Shown: positions 59,479 through 64,000 of the stretch, piece by piece
Numbering within the stretch: the stretch's first letter is position 1
How the letters are laid out: every line of letters begins with the position of its first letter
Source of the DNA: Icerya purchasi
Taxonomy: Eukaryota; Arthropoda; Insecta; Hemiptera; Monophlebidae
DNA length: 64,000 nt
Assembly: GCA_039619475.1 (NCBI GenBank)
Contig: CM077115.1
Coordinates: forward strand, 511,210,815 to 511,274,814
Reading direction: 5' to 3'
Notes under the pieces: model-generated
Told to the model about the DNA's origin: nothing
The model's input: the letters and a program-made list of their open reading frames with translations, nothing else
The model's database searches: none
Made by a program: the position numbers and the translations under genes

Positions 59479-60499
59479 TCATAGTTAGTGTTTGAATCTA
59501 AAAAGTTTAAGATTCTGTTTGCTATTGGACATTTTGATAGCTGATAATGTTTGTGATTTGCATCGAATTCTGTGTTTTTTGTTGTATTGGAGTATTCGCA
59601 GTTAGGACAACGATTTCTATTTATCGTTTCTTTAATGAGATTTATTTTTTCTTTGGATAGTTTACAATTCTTTGCTTTGTGTCCGAAACCAGCACAGTTA
59701 AAACATTGTGTTACTTCTATATGTTTGTAGACACGACAGATTTTCCATTCAATAGGGATATAACCGATATTAATTAAGTTATTATATAAACCAGGCGATA
59801 CTTGTATAACTGCTTCTACGAATATTTTGTCATTCTTAGCTTTTCGGTTTATTCTAATATACGTGTTTTCTAATTTTAAATCATCCACTAAATTTTTTTG
59901 TTCACAGTACTGCTGGATTGATTGTAATAATTCTTTTTTAATTTCTTCATTGTTCATTAAAAGAAAAGAAGCAGGTAAGTTGATTACTTTTATATATGGG
60001 GATCTTTTTTTTGTTTCTGTGATGGAAAAAGTCCCTTTTTCACCAATGTTGCACATCGATTTTATGATTTTTTCTTTGTCCGATGAGTTTGTTTTAATTA
60101 TTAACGAATCTTTTGTTCTGTGTAACATTGGTAAAAATTTAAGTTCAGATGGTTTTATAGATTTTTTCAAAATAGTTTCAGCGAGCTCTGCTGAAGATTG
60201 AAATAATTTCTTTCTGGTATTATTTCTTTCAATTTTTCAAGTTTATTACTATCGTCAGTTACTTTAATTTTGAGAACTTGGTCTAAGTTCGATTTAAAGG
60301 CAGGTAATTTACTAGTGTTTTTATTACTATCCGATATTATCTCTGAATATTTTTTCGTCCTACCTTTTTCTAAAGTTTCCATTACAGGTCGTATCGCTTC
60401 ATTAACTATGTCTTTTAGAATTCCTGTATCAAGCGCGGATGAGGATACATCATCCGCCAAAGCTACATTAATTTCAGATATTAAATTCGTTATAGACAT
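59475..60499 (-). pseudogene. R1-clade LINE ORF1 (Gag-like, CCHC)
   Basis: Starts MSITNLISEINVALADDVSS, runs about 85 codons to a frameshift near 60170-60240, then continues in another frame (SELKFLPMLHRTKDSLIIKT). The C-terminal part has a canonical CCHC knuckle CFNCAGFGHKAKNC and a second Cys/His cluster starting CPNCEYSN. ORF1 proteins of this clade bind the element RNA and form the retrotransposition particle. A single frameshift in a T/A-rich stretch separates the two halves, so this may be near-intact or contain a sequencing indel. Confidence 0.87.
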
Positions 60500-61018
60500 T
60501 TTAATACTGCCATAACGAGTTCCTTCTTGTCCTAATTTTGGGTCCTAGATCCACCAGAAATGGCAGTATTTTTGAAATTACAATCTCACGTAGGGCCATC
60601 GCGCACTATTTAAAATATTTTTTTGGTGTACTATATATTCCATGTAGAATATCTGGTCACACCGTTAAGCTGTTGAAAAGAGGATTTATCTCTGAAAATA
60701 CAAACGGCCACAAAATAGTATATAATTACCCACTTTGTGAGACGTCATCAATTATTTATCGTAGACGCCACTCCCGTTGCCGCGAAGCTACACAGATGTG
60801 ATTTGGAATGTCAACAGCACCGGCAGAACCGTTGTAGCGAATACGATACGAGACCGGATGCGATGCGAACCGACTATCTTAACAATTTTTGACCGGCTAG
60901 AATTTCGAGACGTGCGAAACGAACATCAGAAAACCGATATTGCTTTCTTATCACTTTATCAACGATGTTTACAGACGTAATTTTATTAACTGAACACTAT
61001 AGACACAACTGAACACTA
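60500..61018 (-). promoter_or_regulatory. 5' UTR of the R1-clade LINE
   Basis: Lies between the 5' boundary and the ORF1 start and is less AT-rich than the ORFs. LINE 5' UTRs usually hold an internal promoter; I cannot point to its elements. The 5' end shows TAGTGTTCAGTTGTGTC and a second TAGTGTTCAGTTAATA, a short direct repeat at the very start. Confidence 0.45.
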
Positions 61019-61034
61019 AGCTGAATCCTTTATT
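61019..61034. repeat. Target-site duplication, right copy
   Basis: AGCTGAATCCTTTATT, identical to 56221-56236. Confidence 0.9.
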
Positions 61035-61356
61035 AGTTTCCATCGAAAGATTTGGTCGAAGTTTAAGAAAGGAACAGTAAAAACCCCTATTTAATTATGT
61101 GACCTCTATAAGTAAAATAAGGGCGTGTCTCACTCAGTGTGGTCGGGGATATTTATTTTTTTATTTTTACTTTACATGGGAATACTTACTACATTAAAGC
61201 TTCATCTCAATCTTTCCCAGTCTATACACACGGCCTTCTAAACTGGGTCTGTTTTATTCTGACATATACACCTATGTATCTTGAAACTGACAATATTGAT
61301 ATAATTGTATTCTTCGATGCATTAATTTCCAAACTAATACGTATCTCTCTCTTGTG

Positions 61357-61394
61357 CATACACACACACCCACCCACCCACCCACCCACCCACC

Positions 61395-61438
<44 letters not shown>
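61357..61438. repeat. Compound microsatellite (CA)n-(CCCA)n-(TA)n
   Basis: ACACACAC, then CCCA tetranucleotides, then CA and a long (TA)n. Open frames here (HTHPPTHP...) are artefacts of the repeat. The hAT-like copy B starts at its edge. Confidence 0.9.
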
Positions 61439-61441
<3 letters not shown>

Positions 61442-62145
61442 GGTTGGACCAGAAGGGCATGGGGAGGGGGGAATTATATAATTACGTAAAATCTTCTACG
61501 GTAGGCAGTAGATTTGAGAAATACCCCTTGTTTCATAACAAAAATCAAATAGCGACCTTTATAGAAATTTAAAAATGTTTTAAAAATACATAATTATTAC
61601 AATTTTTAATTTAACTTTAGTCTTATATTTAGGGGTGAAAAATAAAACAAAAAATGGTAGTTTAGAAATAGAAAGATGGTATTTTTATTAGACACTTTCA
61701 TCATCATCAAGTAGCAGCCCCAATCTGGGGATTGCTCACACCATTTCTACATTTCGCGGTTCCTTGCCATCTGAATTAATTCGCTGCATTTTTTTCCATC
61801 AACTTCTTTTTTATTTTTGTTAGTAATCCGATCCGAGTTCTTTGTTTGCGAGCAAGTTTAAATATATATATTTCTCATTGAACTACTATTTTAATTATAA
61901 TTACAAAATAAAAATTAAAAATAAATAAAAATGGGAAAATATCGACGACAGTTGTGTTTAAAATAGAATAAAAAAGAAACATTAATAGTTTTACTAGAAA
62001 ATAGTATTAAATATTAATTATTAAAATCCGTAGGTATAATTATAGCATATATTAAATTTCTCTGTTATAACAAATGTTTTCATAGAGGCTTTGGTTTTTT
62101 TTGTGGGTGGGGTGGGGGGTCCCTTATCCCCCCGTAGATCCGCCA

Positions 62146-62148
<3 letters not shown>
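61439..62148. mobile_element. Non-autonomous hAT-like element, copy B
   Basis: The left end CAGGGTTGGACCAG and the inverted right end CAGTGGCGGATCTACGGGGG are hAT-like termini; the flanks are (TA)n on both sides, consistent with insertion into a TA microsatellite. Shares its interior with copy A (1919-2516). It contains about 120 bp (around 61690-61800) absent from copy A. No transposase frame. Confidence 0.78.

Positions 62149-62196
<48 letters not shown>
62149..62196. repeat. (TA)n microsatellite
   Basis: Continuous AT dinucleotides to the right of copy B, continuing the repeat found on its left. Confidence 0.92.
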
Positions 62197-62200
<4 letters not shown>

Positions 62201-64000
62201 AAACCAGAGTGACGTAGTAAATTAGACGTGACTTTCCCATAACAATTATACATTTGAGTGTAGTTTTCTAACAGTCAAGTGAAGTTTTATAGATGTGTAT
62301 TAATTATTTTTCTTTTAGAAAAAGTTCAACGAAAATAAGAAAAACCGAGGAAATATTAGGCGGTTATAATATACCTTCAGTTTTAAAGCAAAAAGACATC
62401 GACGATATTAAAAGAACTCAAATTAGACGGTCTATGTAAAGTACGTTTTGAAGTTTAAAAACTTGAGTTATGTATACACTCGGACTCGATTGACGTAAAG
62501 TAGCGAAAAACGGTTATTTTGCTAAATCGGCTACCAACCGCGTAAGTGAAAGCATGTCACGATGCTAACAACAAGTACATTTGCGGACGTGATAATTTCT
62601 TTCATGCGGTGTCGAAAAGCTGCTTGGATTTATTGGAAAGCGGCGTGATAATGGCGAGAAAAGTAACCGCAACACAGCGCAGTTTGTCGGACAGAGGGTA
62701 AGATGGGTAAATTGGGTAAGATGGGTAAGATGAGTAAGGAGAATAAAGATGGGTTAGACGAATAAAGATGGGAAAATATAAGAATAAGCGATGTATGCAT
62801 TAACGTCTGTAAACGCGCGACTAGCCGCACTGAAAACCCTCGAAAAAAGCTTTTTCGATAATGAAAAATAGCTCGCGATTCGCCTGTGTGTGTGCGTGTG
62901 TGTGTGTGTGCGCGTGTGGCTTTTACTGTATTTACGGTGGTAAATAAAAAATCGGGAAATTGAAGGCAAAATGTGTTGCTGAAAACGTTCGCATTGTCAG
63001 AAATTTGATTCCGTTCTGATGCGACTTAACTTTTTCATTCGACCAGTTAACGTCTTTTCAATTTACCGGCTTCCTGCGGAATAATAAAAGACTAGTCTGA
63101 GGAACGATTCACGCTGATTACCGCTTTTTAACGCTCAACAGTAACGGCACATTTTTTTTTATCGAAATGCCCGCACACGGACATGTTATTATAATACAAT
63201 AATAATCCCCCGAACAAAGTGTAAAATGCAGACGAACAAGTATGCTATAGGTGAAATAACAGTATGATGCTGTACATACGAAAGCCCGGTAAAAACGAAC
63301 GCAGTAATAAACAAGTTCGGTCAAGCATGATGTTTCATGCGCTACGAATTCCGTATGTTAAGTTATAATTTACGTTTACATAATGCTAAATTCAAAACAA
63401 AGAAATCTGATTTTTCCTGCCATAAAGAAGGAGAGACATGTCATTTTTCGCGCCAACTTCAAAGGTTTCATTAAGGAAACGAAATACGGGCTGGTTCCGG
63501 ATAAAACGCGATCTTTGCAACGATATATCACATGCCCGGAAAGAAAAATACTTTTTTCAAAATTTTCGAGCTTTCGGCGCCTCAAGGGTCTAAATATAAA
63601 GTTGTAAGTTTGGCTATATTTTTCCTATGTAGTGTGTGATAGTTTATGCATATGTTTAAGATACAGTTTGATGTCTTCAACGTGTTTACCCGAGCAGCTA
63701 TTATTTACGTGAACTTTCTCTTTTTTGCCATTTTTGGCTCAAAAGGAAGGGTATAAAAATAATTTTTTAGCAGTAATTTTTTGATTTTATATAAGGACTT
63801 CTCCATTTTATTTTAGGTTTAAAGAGTTATCTGGTGTGGTAAGTTAAGAATTTTTAAGTGATTTTTGAGGTTGTTTTAAGTTTTATATTATATATTCTTA
63901 ACAATTATTCGGGGTTTTTTTCGCCTAATGTAATCCATTATCTTATAGTTATAGATCGTTTTAAAGAGAATTTTAATTGTAACTTATGTTCCAAATTTGA
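62197..64000. other. Right-end flank, no gene supported
   Basis: Contains a short-period tandem array at 62696-62770 and a (TG)n at 62884-62917. The plus-strand open frame at 63383-63607 (74 codons) and its antisense partner are not recognised. Confidence 0.35.
62696..62770 (+). repeat. Minisatellite of about 10-bp period
   Basis: Repeated units of the type GGTAAGATGG (GGGTAAGATG, GGTAAATTGG, GGTAAGATGG, GTAAGATGAG), decaying to the right into AATAAAGATGGG units. Confidence 0.8.

Larger units (their letters stand above)
56237..61018 (-). mobile_element. Full-length R1-clade non-LTR retrotransposon, broken ORFs
   Basis: About 4.8 kb, 5' end at 61018 and 3' end at 56237, bounded by a perfect 16-bp direct repeat. 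Layout on the minus strand: 5' UTR (61018-60500), ORF1 with CCHC knuckles (60499-59475), ORF2 with endonuclease, RT and a C-terminal zinc motif (59478-56458), 3' UTR with (ATT)n, and a tail of A and AATA repeats at 56237-56270. ORF1 stop and ORF2 start overlap in the sequence ATGATG. ORF2 features (LNVGRSKYQQSEIL start, HTFLYC end) place it in the R1 clade; the insertion is not in rDNA. Confidence 0.92.

Noticed and set aside
61139..61489. Open frame with a HTHPPTHP repeat
   Set aside because: Product of the (CA)n/(CCCA)n/(TA)n microsatellite and the adjacent transposon end.
1..64000. CRISPR arrays, bacterial operons, prophage or defence systems
   Set aside because: No regularly spaced repeats, no compact co-directional genes; gene structure and repeats are those of an arthropod nuclear genome.

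Overview
The window is eukaryotic, AT-rich and intron-rich. It contains one recognisable host protein-coding gene embedded in a dense layer of transposable elements. Insect-type retroelements (R1-clade LINE, an RNase H-bearing LINE family, an endonuclease/RT LINE with a (TAA)n tail, a tRNA-derived SINE, mariner, pogo/Tigger and hAT-like remnants) point to an arthropod, most likely an insect with a fairly large genome (hemipteran-like, but I cannot prove the order). I see no prokaryotic genes, CRISPR array, operon or viral gene.

The host gene is on the minus strand. Thirteen coding exons can be read between 31064 and 494, with AG/GT junctions and matching phases at every intron, giving 1,076 codons and a natural stop at 494-496. 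The order is: second half of a PH domain, a PTB domain, then a long disordered tail with PxxP segments, two YxxP motifs and other SH2-ligand-like tyrosines. Domain order and local sequence match Dok-7 (Downstream of kinase 7), the cytoplasmic activator of MuSK in vertebrates. The 5' part (start codon and first PH strands) was not found; it lies upstream of 31064, either in the TE-rich right half or beyond the window.

Region by region: 1-14.1 kb holds the 3' exons, with a hAT-like element (1.9-2.5 kb), a SINE copy (4.9 kb), a decayed LINE (8.35-10.85 kb) and a mariner carrying a SINE (12.5-13.7 kb) in the introns. 14-31 kb holds the central and 5' exons found here, with LINE remnants and a long inverted repeat at 21.44-21.62 kb. 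31-56 kb has no recognised host exon: it holds fragments of at least three LINE families, a Tigger fragment, a complete SINE with target-site duplication at 40.6 kb, and several palindromic elements. 56.24-61.02 kb is a full-length but broken R1-clade LINE bounded by a perfect 16-bp target-site duplication. 61.4-62.15 kb is a second copy of the hAT-like element inside a microsatellite. The last 2 kb has simple repeats and nothing recognised.

The most informative points are the arthropod Dok-7 reconstruction (its conserved-looking C-terminal blocks in particular), the R1-clade LINE with intact boundaries, and several small inverted-repeat elements that I could not assign to a family. I found no convincing new multi-gene system.
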